Assembly (NCBI GenBank): GCA_029932425.1
Contig: JAOZQC010000018.1
Location: forward strand, 6,324 to 15,080
DNA length: 8,757 bases
DNA from: Planctomycetota bacterium
GTDB taxonomy: Bacteria; Planctomycetota; JAJSAM01
Direction of reading: 5' to 3'
In this document: piece after piece, positions 1-5,436 of the stretch
Layout of the letters: each line of letters begins with the position of its first letter
Position numbering within the stretch: position 1 is the stretch's first letter
The notes under the pieces: model-generated
What the model was told of the DNA's origin: nothing
What the model saw: the letters and a program-made list of their open reading frames with translations, nothing else
The model's database searches: none
Translations under genes and position numbers: made by a program

Positions 1-210
1 TCCCACGAGGTACTCCGCCCCCTTCATTCCCATGGGCGTGAGAGCCCCCGCGGCGGCGGTGCGAACCTCCGCCGCCGGGTCCGAGAGCCCGGTGACGAGA
101 GCCTTCGGGAACTTCCGCTCGGAGCGACTCAGGTCCTGGGGGCCGGCCCGCACCGGGAGGGCGAGAAGCAACAGAAAGACCAGGCCGCCGGCGATCTTCT
201 CTCCGTTCAC
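1..210 (-). CDS. Secreted HEAT-repeat-like protein, N-terminal fragment (runs off the window)
   Basis: Only the first 70 codons are present; the reading frame is open to the window edge. The GTG start at 210-208 is chosen because a strong Shine-Dalgarno sequence (AAGGAGG) lies 6 nt upstream. The N-terminus is a signal peptide: a short charged start (VNGEK), a hydrophobic core (about residues 8-20, GLVFLLLLALPV) and a probable cleavage site after RAG (residues 21-23), so the protein is exported. Residues 36-70 read like one HEAT/Armadillo-type repeat (LVTGLSDPAAEVRTAAAGAL), with the Asp-Pro turn and the Val-Arg at the start of the second helix. HEAT repeats are protein-binding solenoids, so a periplasmic or surface scaffold is likely, but the function cannot be given from this fragment. 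It is divergent from the YbjQ/PrsW operon, with 87 bp between the starts. Confidence 0.72.
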   Translation of the reverse strand, partial: MNGEKIAGGLVFLLLLALPVRAGPQDLSRSERKFPKALVTGLSDPAAEVRTAAAGALTPMGMKGAEYLVG

Positions 211-297
211 GGTCTTCCTCCTTCGGGGAATCCGTCTACCGCCGGTACGATCGGGGGCGGCGGGTATTCGAGATACGACGGACAGGGAGGGCCGTGC
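211..297. promoter_or_regulatory. Divergent intergenic spacer (start-to-start) of the HEAT-like gene and the YbjQ operon
   Basis: These 87 bp separate two outward-facing genes and should hold both promoters. On the minus strand the ribosome binding site of the HEAT-like gene lies at about 217-223. On the plus strand GGGAGG (285-290) lies 7 nt before the ATG at 298. A weak -10-like TACGAT occurs at 247-252 on the plus strand, and a short AT-richer element with GTAT/ATAC arms lies at about 264-276. I see no convincing -35 box for either direction, so promoter positions are not assigned. Confidence 0.4.
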
Positions 298-630
298 ATG
301 CTGCTGGTGAACACGGAGACCATTCCGGGCCGGGAGATCACGGAGATCCTCGGCCTGGTCCAGGGGAACACGATTCGCGCCAAGCACCTGGGGCGGGACA
401 TCGCGGCGGGTTTCAAGAACCTCGTGGGGGGGGAGATCAGGGGGTACACGGAGCTGCTCACCGAGGCGCGCCGGGAGGCGGTGGAGCGCATGATCGCCCA
501 GGCGGAGCAGCTCGGAGCGGACGCCGTGGTGAACGTGCGGTTCACCACCAGCGCGGTGGCGGCGGGAGCCGCGGAGCTCTACGCGTACGGGACGGCCGTC
601 CGGCTGGGGCCGTCCGCGCAGGGCGGATGA
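298..630 (+). CDS. YbjQ/UPF0145 family protein (putative heavy-metal-binding domain), soluble
   Basis: A 110-residue protein, close to the roughly 107 residues of E. coli YbjQ and spanning the whole family domain. Family hallmarks are visible: the N-terminal strand with TIPGREI (residues 8-14), the central block GFKNLVGGEIRGYTELL (38-54), a long helix rich in Arg/Glu (56-72), the block LGADAVVNVRF (72-82) and the closing strand AYGTAV (96-101). YbjQ proteins form ring-shaped oligomers in known structures. The 'heavy-metal-binding' name rests on weak evidence and the cellular role is unknown. There is no signal peptide or membrane helix, so it is cytoplasmic. The start is supported by GGGAGG 7 nt upstream. 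It is the first gene of an operon with an anchored YbjQ paralogue (4-bp gap) and a PrsW-like protease. Confidence 0.9.
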   Translation: MLLVNTETIPGREITEILGLVQGNTIRAKHLGRDIAAGFKNLVGGEIRGYTELLTEARREAVERMIAQAEQLGADAVVNVRFTTSAVAAGAAELYAYGTAVRLGPSAQGG

Positions 631-634
631 GGCG

Positions 635-1093
635 ATGGATGCGGTCCTCTACCTCCTGGTGATCGCGGGGCTCCTGGTCCTCGGCATCCTCGCCGGGGGG
701 GCCAACGAGCGGGCGCACTTCCGGCGGCTGGCCCGCGCGGAGCGGGAGCTCTCCCACATCCGGATCTCGAACCTCAAGCGGGTCGCGGATCCCGGGGGTG
801 TGCGGGACGCGCGGCTGGTCCTGGGCCAGGTGGTCATCGCCACCGACACGTTCAAGACCTGGGCCACGGGGCTCCGCAACCTGGTGGGGGGGGAGATGCA
901 CCTGGCGCGGCGCCTCATGGTGCGGGCCCGCCGGGAAGCGACGGTGCGCATGCTTCGCGAAGCCGAGGCCCTGGGCGCCACGGAGGTCTGGAACGTCCGC
1001 TACACCTTCTGCAGCATCTCGATGATGCGCGGCCGGTCCGGTGCCATGCAGGTGGAGATTCTGGCCTTCGGGACCGCCGTGCATCGGGCATGA
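635..1093 (+). CDS. Membrane-anchored YbjQ/UPF0145 family protein
   Basis: A 152-residue paralogue of the preceding gene with an added N-terminus. Residues 4-21 (VLYLLVIAGLLVLGILAG) form one transmembrane helix. A charged linker (about 24-50) follows, then a full YbjQ domain with GLRNLVGGEMHLARRLM (79-95), LGATEVWNVRYTF (113-125) and FGTAVH (145-150). The Arg/Lys-rich segment just after the helix suggests that the YbjQ domain faces the cytoplasm. There is no good Shine-Dalgarno sequence at the right distance. The start lies only 4 bp after the upstream stop, so translation is probably coupled. It is slightly more divergent than the first copy: Cys126 and two Met (130, 131) replace the usual Thr/Ser/Ala stretch. 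Anchored and soluble copies side by side suggest a mixed oligomer at the membrane; that is inference. Confidence 0.87.
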   Translation: MDAVLYLLVIAGLLVLGILAGGANERAHFRRLARAERELSHIRISNLKRVADPGGVRDARLVLGQVVIATDTFKTWATGLRNLVGGEMHLARRLMVRARREATVRMLREAEALGATEVWNVRYTFCSISMMRGRSGAMQVEILAFGTAVHRA

Positions 1094-1848
1094 CGGTGCC
1101 GGACCGGGACCCGGGGATCGAGCACGAGCCCTGGCGGAAAGGGGGAGGCGCCCGGCCCGACCCCTCGGAGGAGGCGGCGGAGCGGACCTTCCGCCGCGAG
1201 CGGGCGCACCCCGATCCGGACCGCGAGGCGACGCAGTTCTCCGTCTACGACGAGCCCGCCTACCGGGCGGCGCACCCGGGCCCCCTTCCCCCCGGAGCTC
1301 CCACCTACGCCACCTGGCTGGCCGCCCGGCGGGATCGGGCCGACCCCTCGCGGGGCCGGCGCATCGCCTTCCTGATCATGCTCGCCGGCGGCCCCTTCGC
1401 GGTCCTCGGGGCGTTCCTGGGCGGGAGCGGACTCCTCTCGGTGATCGTCTGGGGCCCGGTGACGGAGGAGCTCATGAAGGTGGCGCTCCTCCTGACCCTG
1501 CTGGAGCTCCGGCCCCACGTCCTGACGAGCCGCCTCCAGATCCACCTCGCGGCCGCGGGGAGCGGGCTCGGGTTCTCCGTCATCGAGAACCTGATCTACC
1601 TCCACGTCTACGTTCCGGACCCCGCCGCCGCCCTCGTGGTCTGGCGGTGGACGGTGTGCGTGGTCCTGCACGTGGGGTGCTCCCTCATCGCCTCCCTGGG
1701 AGTGGCCCGCGCGTGGTCGCGCTGCCTGGCCGAGCTCGAACCGCCCCGGCTCGGCATCGCGCTCCGGTGGCTGGTGGCGGCGATCGCCCTCCACGGGGCC
1801 TACAACCTGCTGGCCACCATCCTGTCGCTCACCACGTTCCACTTCTGA
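1090..1848 (+). CDS. PrsW-type intramembrane protease (CPBP/PrsW superfamily)
   Basis: A 252-residue polytopic membrane protein. PrsW proteases (family M82) cut anti-sigma factors or other membrane proteins within the bilayer. The expected motifs appear in order: EELMK (Glu126, Glu127, Lys130), GFSVIEN (161-167, with Glu166 and Asn167), a helix carrying His194 (VLHVGCS) and HGAYN (235-239). All presumed catalytic positions are therefore present. Hydrophobic segments lie at about 92-123, 128-141, 152-172, 182-206 and 224-247. The first 90 residues are hydrophilic, charged and Pro-rich, which is longer than the typical cytoplasmic lead-in. The ATG overlaps the upstream stop (ATGA at 1090-1093), showing translational coupling to the anchored YbjQ. 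B. subtilis PrsW releases SigW by cutting RsiW, but no anti-sigma gene is present here, so the substrate is unknown. Confidence 0.87.
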   Translation: MTVPDRDPGIEHEPWRKGGGARPDPSEEAAERTFRRERAHPDPDREATQFSVYDEPAYRAAHPGPLPPGAPTYATWLAARRDRADPSRGRRIAFLIMLAGGPFAVLGAFLGGSGLLSVIVWGPVTEELMKVALLLTLLELRPHVLTSRLQIHLAAAGSGLGFSVIENLIYLHVYVPDPAAALVVWRWTVCVVLHVGCSLIASLGVARAWSRCLAELEPPRLGIALRWLVAAIALHGAYNLLATILSLTTFHF

Positions 1849-1883
1849 GCCGGCCGGGGCCCCGCGCGCCCGGAAACACGGAG

Positions 1884-1918
1884 GGCCCGGCGCCCCGAGG
1901 GCGGCGACTCCCCGGGCC
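1884..1918. terminator. Nested GC hairpin between convergent genes (candidate bidirectional terminator)
   Basis: The outer arms GGCCCGG (1884-1890) and CCGGGCC (1912-1918) pair perfectly over 7 bp. They enclose an inner stem CGCCC (1891-1895) / GGGCG (1899-1903) with a 3-nt loop, stacked directly on the outer stem. It lies in the 90-bp gap between the stop codons of the PrsW-like gene and the small membrane protein gene, where a two-way terminator is expected. No U-tract follows on either strand, so termination would depend on the stem or on Rho. In DNA this GC-rich, chance hairpins are common. Confidence 0.35.
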
Positions 1919-1938
1919 GCTCGCCCCGGGGACCGGGG

Positions 1939-2220
1939 TCAGCCCTCCGGCTCGGCGGCCGCCTTCCCGGCGAGACGCCCGGCCAGGAGGTTGTAGAGCC
2001 AGGCCAGGACGGCTCCGCCGATCAGGGCGTCGAAGAACGCCCAGACCAGGCCGATGAGGCTGCCCGCGGGGCTGATGCAGTAGCCGCGGTAGATGCGCCC
2101 GATGAAGGTGACCTCGCCCGTCGCCCCGTCGAAGGCGATGATCCACCAGGTCAGGCAGAAGAGCCCCAGCCCCCAGATGAGTCCGCACGCCAGCGCGAAC
2201 GCCTTCACGTTGAGCTTCAT
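1939..2220 (-). CDS. Small two-helix membrane protein of the 'bacteriophage holin'-named family
   Basis: A 93-residue protein with two membrane spans: residues 7-29 (AFALACGLIWGLGLFCLTWWIIA) and about 53-80. Between them lies a short, strongly patterned connector: DGATGEVTFIGRIYRGY (31-47), followed by ISPAGSLIGLVWAFFDALIGG (49-69). The Asp-Gly turn, Tyr-Arg-Gly-Tyr and Ser-Pro-x-Gly-Ser segments recall a family of about 80-95 residues that databases label 'bacteriophage holin' but that is mostly found as a single chromosomal gene outside prophages. The real function is unknown. The start is well supported by GAGGAGG 7 nt upstream. The C-terminus is a short Ala/Glu-rich cytoplasmic tail. The family assignment is from memory of the pattern; the membrane topology is read directly. 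Confidence 0.8.
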   Translation of the reverse strand: MKLNVKAFALACGLIWGLGLFCLTWWIIAFDGATGEVTFIGRIYRGYCISPAGSLIGLVWAFFDALIGGAVLAWLYNLLAGRLAGKAAAEPEG

Positions 2221-2244
2221 CGCTCGCCTCCTCTCCGGGCCCGA

Positions 2245-2268
2245 CCCGGGTCCACGGCGGACCCCGGG
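2245..2268 (-). other. Leader hairpin upstream of the small membrane protein gene
   Basis: Arms GGGTCC (2248-2253) and GGACCC (2259-2264) close a 5-nt loop (ACGGC). The stem is extended by CCC (2245-2247) pairing with GGG (2266-2268) across one bulged C (2265), giving 9 bp in all. It ends about 25 nt before the ATG at 2220 and just upstream of the ribosome binding site, so in the mRNA it would fold in the 5' leader. It could be an mRNA-stabilising or regulatory structure, or chance in GC-rich DNA. Confidence 0.3.
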
Positions 2269-2339
2269 GCCGCGGCGCCTTCCCCCGCGCGGGGGGCGGG
2301 GATGAGCGGGTCCCTTCTCGGGGCGAGCCCTGTTCCGTA

Positions 2340-2369
2340 AGCATGGCCGCCCCGGAGGGAGCCGGTCAA
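2340..2369 (-). promoter_or_regulatory. Possible sigma70-type promoter for the small membrane protein gene
   Basis: On the minus strand TTGACC (2369-2364) matches five of six bases of the -35 consensus. CATGCT (2345-2340), 18 nt downstream, matches the -10 consensus at only three positions. Initiation would give a leader of about 110 nt containing the 2245-2268 hairpin. The -10 is poor, so the call is weak. Confidence 0.22.
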
Positions 2370-2452
2370 GGAGAAGCCGCCTCCCGGGGACGGCCGCGAT
2401 CTCGGCGGCCGGACGACCGGTTCCCGGGGCGGGGGGCGGAACGTCGAATTCC

Positions 2453-2620
2453 CTACCGGCCCGCCGTTCCGATGCCGTAGATCGTGTCCGCGGCGCGGCC
2501 CGGCGGGAAACGAGGGCGCCGGCGGCCGGGGCCGATCGGATCCCGGCCCGCGTTGTTCACGAGAATCGACACGCCGCCCGGCGACGTTCGGGGCGATCGT
2601 CGCCGCCGGGAGCGGAGCCG
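2453..2620 (-). pseudogene. Relic of a short-chain dehydrogenase/reductase gene
   Basis: On the minus strand one frame, open from just after a TGA (2623-2621) to a TAG (2455-2453), encodes GGVSILVNNAG, with ILVNNAG at 2566-2546. This is the hallmark of classical short-chain dehydrogenases: the end of strand 4 plus the NNAG motif that stabilises the Rossmann sheet, usually preceded by a GxVDIL-like segment. Nothing else of the family is convincing. There is no TGxxxGIG cofactor motif upstream, no YxxxK catalytic motif downstream, and the flanking residues are Arg/Pro-rich and non-protein-like. The frame has no plausible start and only 55 codons. The best reading is a decayed gene fragment; a chance match of this length is unlikely but not excluded. 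Confidence 0.38.
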
Positions 2621-2667
2621 TCACGGGCCCGGAACCGGGGCGGGGAACGGGTTTTGCTGCTTCCCCC

Positions 2668-2700
2668 GCGGGATCGGTTCGCGGGGAACCGATCTCCCGC
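2668..2700. promoter_or_regulatory. Strong palindrome before the GGDEF-PDZ gene (operator or leader hairpin)
   Basis: Perfect 9-bp arms GATCGGTTC (2672-2680) and GAACCGATC (2686-2694) flank a 5-nt spacer GCGGG. Beyond a 2-nt bulge (2695-2696) the arms continue with GCGG (2668-2671) and CCGC (2697-2700), giving 13 pairs in all. The element ends 28 nt before the ATG at 2729. As DNA it has the two-fold symmetry of a dimeric repressor operator. As RNA it would be a stable hairpin just upstream of a modest ribosome binding site (GAGG, 2718-2721). The arms are less GC-biased than their surroundings, which argues against pure compositional chance. Confidence 0.45.
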
Positions 2701-2728
2701 AAGGGCCGCGGGCTCCCGAGGTCGGGTG

Positions 2729-4309
2729 ATGAACGTTCTGGTCGTCTGGCAGGAGGGTCCCGGCTGCGATGCCGTCACCGCCGCGCTCGAGCGCGCCGGG
2801 ATGCGGGTCCGGTGCGTCCACAGCCCCTCCCGGGCCGTGGCCGACTTCGATCCGGCGGCGGTGGGCTGCGTCGTGGTGGGGCCGGGCGAGCACGAGGCCC
2901 CGGTGGTGGCCGCCCTCCGGGAGATCTCCGAGGAGGTGTTCATCGTGGTCTGCGTCCCCGCCGCCCGCCCGGACCTCGCGGCGGAGGGCATCGAGGGCGG
3001 GGCGGACGCCGCCTTCCCGCTCTCCTTCTATCCCGAGACCCTCGTGGCCCTCGTCCGCCGGGCGCTGGACCGGGCGGCCGCCGGGTCTCCTTCACCCTCT
3101 CCGGGACCTTCCCCGTCCGCCTCTTCCGCCGCCCCCGGGGAGAACTCGACCCTGGACGTCCTCCTGGCGGGTGTCGACCAGGGGCTCGTGGAGGACCTCG
3201 CCTCCCGGTATCCCAACCTGGGAGTCCGGCCGGACCTGCTCTCCGCCATCGTCCAGCTCCGGACGCGGCCCGCCCGCGTCCTGGTGGTCTCCTACCCGGA
3301 TCTCGCCGGCCGCGAGGAGGACTCCCTGCGGGCCCTGCGGGAGATCGCGCCCAACCTGCAGATCCTGGTCCTGTACCCGCCGAGCCAGGCGGAGAGCTAC
3401 CAGGAGGCGGCCCGCCTGGGGGCGGACGACACGGTGCTCGAGCCCGCCTACCCCCGCGAGGTGGAGGTCCGGGTGGGGAAGCTCCTCGAGAAGGCCCGCT
3501 TCCGCGAGGACTCGCTCCAGGATCAGCTCACCGGGGCGGGGAACCGCATGCGGTTCGAGCGTTCCCTCGAATCGGAGATCCTGCGCGCCACGCGCCACGC
3601 CCGTCCCCTGAGCCTGGTGCTCGCGGACGTGAACGCCTTCAAGGACATCAACGACCACCTCGGCCACCTGGCGGGGGACGAGGCGCTCCGCCTCACGGCG
3701 GAGGTCCTCCGCCGTGTCTTCCGCCAGTCGGACGTGGTCTGCCGGTTCGGGGGCGACGAGTTCGTGGTCATCATGCCGGAGACCGACGCGGAGGCCGCGG
3801 AACGGGCCGTGAAGCGCTTCCAGGAAGCGTACGCCGGGGTCCACCTGGAGGGCGAGGAGGAGCTTCCCACCCGCGCCCTCTCCGCCTCCGTGGGTCTGGC
3901 CACCTGGGCCCCCGGGGACGGGGACGCCGACGAGGTGCGCGCCGACCCGGCGGCCTTCGTGGCCCGCATCCGGAAGCAGCTCCTGGAGGACGCCACCGTC
4001 CCCCTCCACGCAGCCAAGGACGTCTTCCGGGCCGGGAGGCGGCTGGGAGCCAGGCTCGGCCCCGGCCCCCGGGGAGGGGGGTTCCCGGTGGAGGGGGTCT
4101 ACCCCGGGGGGGCGGCGGAGAAGGCGGAGCTCGCGGCGGGCGACCGGATCCTCGCCGCCGACGGGAGGACGGCGGGGGAGTTCGGAGACCTCATCGGCTT
4201 CGCGCGCTTCCTCCTCGAGGCGCCCACGGGACTCCTCCTCCTGGAGGTCCGCCGCGGCCGGGGCCGGAAGACCCTGCCCGTGGACCTCCCGCCCCCGCCC
4301 ACGCGCTGA
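2729..4309 (+). CDS. Diguanylate cyclase (GGDEF) with two pseudo-receiver domains and a C-terminal PDZ-like domain
   Basis: A 526-residue cytoplasmic protein that should make c-di-GMP from two GTP. Residues 1-116 and about 141-256 each resemble a response-regulator receiver fold (for example LQILVLYPPSQ at 210-220 and LGADDTVLEPAYP at 230-242). The phospho-acceptor Asp is missing in both, and the usual KP Lys is Glu238 in the second. A Ser/Pro-rich linker (120-137) joins them. The GGDEF domain (about 264-437) starts DQLTGAGNR and keeps Asp300, Asn308 and Asp317 (LADVNAF, DIND, AGDEAL), the signature GGDEF (341-345) and an RxxD I-site (RQSD, 332-335) exactly five residues before it, so product inhibition is expected. 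Residues about 438-520 look like a PDZ domain (VEGVYPGGAAEKAELAAGD, then DGRTAGEF and a last strand LLLLEVRRG). The ATG at 2729 is chosen for GAGG 7 nt upstream. No signal peptide or membrane helix is present. Confidence 0.88.
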   Translation: MNVLVVWQEGPGCDAVTAALERAGMRVRCVHSPSRAVADFDPAAVGCVVVGPGEHEAPVVAALREISEEVFIVVCVPAARPDLAAEGIEGGADAAFPLSFYPETLVALVRRALDRAAAGSPSPSPGPSPSASSAAPGENSTLDVLLAGVDQGLVEDLASRYPNLGVRPDLLSAIVQLRTRPARVLVVSYPDLAGREEDSLRALREIAPNLQILVLYPPSQAESYQEAARLGADDTVLEPAYPREVEVRVGKLLEKARFREDSLQDQLTGAGNRMRFERSLESEILRATRHARPLSLVLADVNAFKDINDHLGHLAGDEALRLTAEVLRRVFRQSDVVCRFGGDEFVVIMPETDAEAAERAVKRFQEAYAGVHLEGEEELPTRALSASVGLATWAPGDGDADEVRADPAAFVARIRKQLLEDATVPLHAAKDVFRAGRRLGARLGPGPRGGGFPVEGVYPGGAAEKAELAAGDRILAADGRTAGEFGDLIGFARFLLEAPTGLLLLEVRRGRGRKTLPVDLPPPPTR

Positions 4310-4346
4310 TCGCCGCCCGCCGTCCGGGCCGGACCGCGCGGCGCGC

Positions 4347-4365
4347 GGGAGGGGACGCGCCTCCC
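4347..4365. terminator. Short GC hairpin between convergent genes (weak terminator candidate)
   Basis: GGGAGG (4347-4352) can pair with CCTCCC (4360-4365) around a 7-nt loop. A second small stem GTCCG/CGGAC (4322-4326 / 4330-4334) lies just before it. Both sit in the 60-bp gap between the stops of the GGDEF-PDZ gene (plus) and the methyltransferase gene (minus). There is no U-tract, so the support is position plus pairing only. Confidence 0.25.
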
Positions 4366-4369
4366 CCCG

Positions 4370-5320
4370 CTACCCCGGGGAACGTCTCCGGGCGCGGGCC
4401 GGGCGGGGGGACCGCTTCACCACGCGGAACGCGAGGTAGTACCCGGTCCGGAGCCGGGTGGGCAGGAGGCCGAGCCGCTCCAGCGCCTCGAAGGCGCGGA
4501 CCAGGAGCCGGTCCCCGCGGGTCCCGGCCGCCCGCTCCACCAGCGCCGAGAGCGCGACGGCCGGCGCGCGGGGGACGTGAGCGACGGGCTCGATCCGGGT
4601 CGCGGCGAGACCCAGCTCCTCGAAACGGCGGAGGGCCTCCCGCCGGGTCGGGGTCACCCCCACGTAGTAGGGGACGAGCCCCGCGCGACGGAGCCAGGGG
4701 AAGGGCAGGAGGTTGCGCAGGCGGATGACGGGGTTGTGCGGGTTGTCGAAGGTGAGGACCATCACGCCGCCGGGGGCCAGCACCCTCGCGAGCTCCGCCA
4801 GGGCGGCGGCCAGCTCGGAGCGGGACCCGAAGTGGTCCAGGGAGGAGCCGGAGAGGACGCGCGCCACGCCGCCGGAGCGAAAGGGGAGCTGCCGGAGGTC
4901 GGCCACCACCGGCCGGAGGCCCCCCGGGCCGCCGCCCCGGCGGTTCCGCGCCGCCCGGGCCACCGCCTCCGAGCCGTCGATCCCCACGAGTCCCCGTCCC
5001 AGGTCCGCGGCGGGGTGGCGGGAGGTCACCGCCTCCTCGAAGAGATCCGTCTTCAGCGTCGGGCCCCCGCCGGGCGGGGGCAGCCACTCCCGGATGAGCC
5101 GGGCGTACACCCGCCTCATGTACTCCCGCCAGGCGCCGAGGGCCGGTCCCCGAAGGGCCTCCTCCACCGCCCGATCCCAGTGGCCCCGGGAGGGGGTGGT
5201 CGCGGCCCCTCTCACCCGCGCCCCCGCCGGGATCGCGGAAGGGTAGGGAGGCTTCCGGCCCCCGCCGCGCTCCTTCCTTCCTCCCGGGCCGCGGCCCGGT
5301 CCTCGCCGAAGCGGGGGCAC
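4370..5320 (-). CDS. Class I SAM-dependent methyltransferase-like protein with atypical motif I
   Basis: About 316 residues from the GTG at 5320. The Rossmann-type methyltransferase core is clear from residue 89 on: LKTDLFEEA (89-97) where the glycine-rich motif I normally stands, the acidic strand-2 end VGID (112-115), VVADLRQLPF (138-147) with Asp141, SGSSLDHF (157-164) and LAPGGVMVLTFDNPHNP (181-197). The C-terminal half (LLPFPWLRRAGLVPYYVG, 204-221) gives a lid-like extension seen in one subgroup of uncharacterised bacterial methyltransferases that also carry KTDLF. The substrate is unknown. The start is uncertain: residues 1-36 are Arg/Gly/Pro-rich, and an in-frame GTG at 5215 (residue 36) is possible, while GAGGG about 8 nt upstream mildly favours 5320. 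The gap to the upstream Nudix gene is 116 bp, so it may be the last gene of that operon or have its own promoter. Confidence 0.78.
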   Translation of the reverse strand: MPPLRRGPGRGPGGRKERGGGRKPPYPSAIPAGARVRGAATTPSRGHWDRAVEEALRGPALGAWREYMRRVYARLIREWLPPPGGGPTLKTDLFEEAVTSRHPAADLGRGLVGIDGSEAVARAARNRRGGGPGGLRPVVADLRQLPFRSGGVARVLSGSSLDHFGSRSELAAALAELARVLAPGGVMVLTFDNPHNPVIRLRNLLPFPWLRRAGLVPYYVGVTPTRREALRRFEELGLAATRIEPVAHVPRAPAVALSALVERAAGTRGDRLLVRAFEALERLGLLPTRLRTGYYLAFRVVKRSPRPARARRRSPG

Positions 5321-5436
5321 GCGACGAACCCTCGGTGAGCCATGCGGACTCCTTCTTCACCGCGCCGGGAGCGGCCCGGAGCGCCTCCGGAAGTGGAGCG
5401 GATGCTACCGTCCGCCTCCGCCGCCGCGGACATCTT

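Larger units (their letters stand above)
2221..2728. other. 508-bp region without an intact gene
   Basis: This stretch separates the divergent small membrane protein gene (minus) and the GGDEF-PDZ gene (plus). Open frames here are Arg/Pro/Gly-rich on all strands and look non-coding. It contains a leader hairpin at 2245-2268, a possible minus-strand promoter at 2340-2369, a short-chain dehydrogenase-like relic on the minus strand (2453-2620) and a strong palindrome at 2668-2700. The rest shows only GC-rich low-complexity sequence. The length is unusual here, as the other gaps between genes in the window are 4 to 116 bp, which fits decay of a former gene. Confidence 0.5.

Noticed and set aside
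1041..2057. Plus-strand open frame of over 330 codons across the PrsW-like gene
   Set aside because: No recognisable features; the PrsW motifs and membrane helices are in a different frame.
1939..2220. The 'holin' name taken as a sign of a prophage
   Set aside because: No other phage gene is present, and this two-helix family occurs as a lone chromosomal gene; the label does not show a lysis role.
2812..4728. Plus-strand open frame of over 600 codons across the GGDEF gene and beyond
   Set aside because: Composition is Arg/Gly/Pro-rich and without motifs, while the other frame encodes intact GGDEF and PDZ-like domains.
4191..5360. Long minus-strand open frame of about 390 codons overlapping the methyltransferase gene
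   Set aside because: The translation is Gly/Arg/Pro-rich with no domain; it is a frame shadow typical of very GC-rich DNA. The overlapping frame has clear methyltransferase motifs.
5376..5390. Hairpin CCGGA/TCCGG between the Nudix and methyltransferase genes as a terminator
   Set aside because: Only 5 bp with no U-tract; such stems are expected by chance at this base composition.
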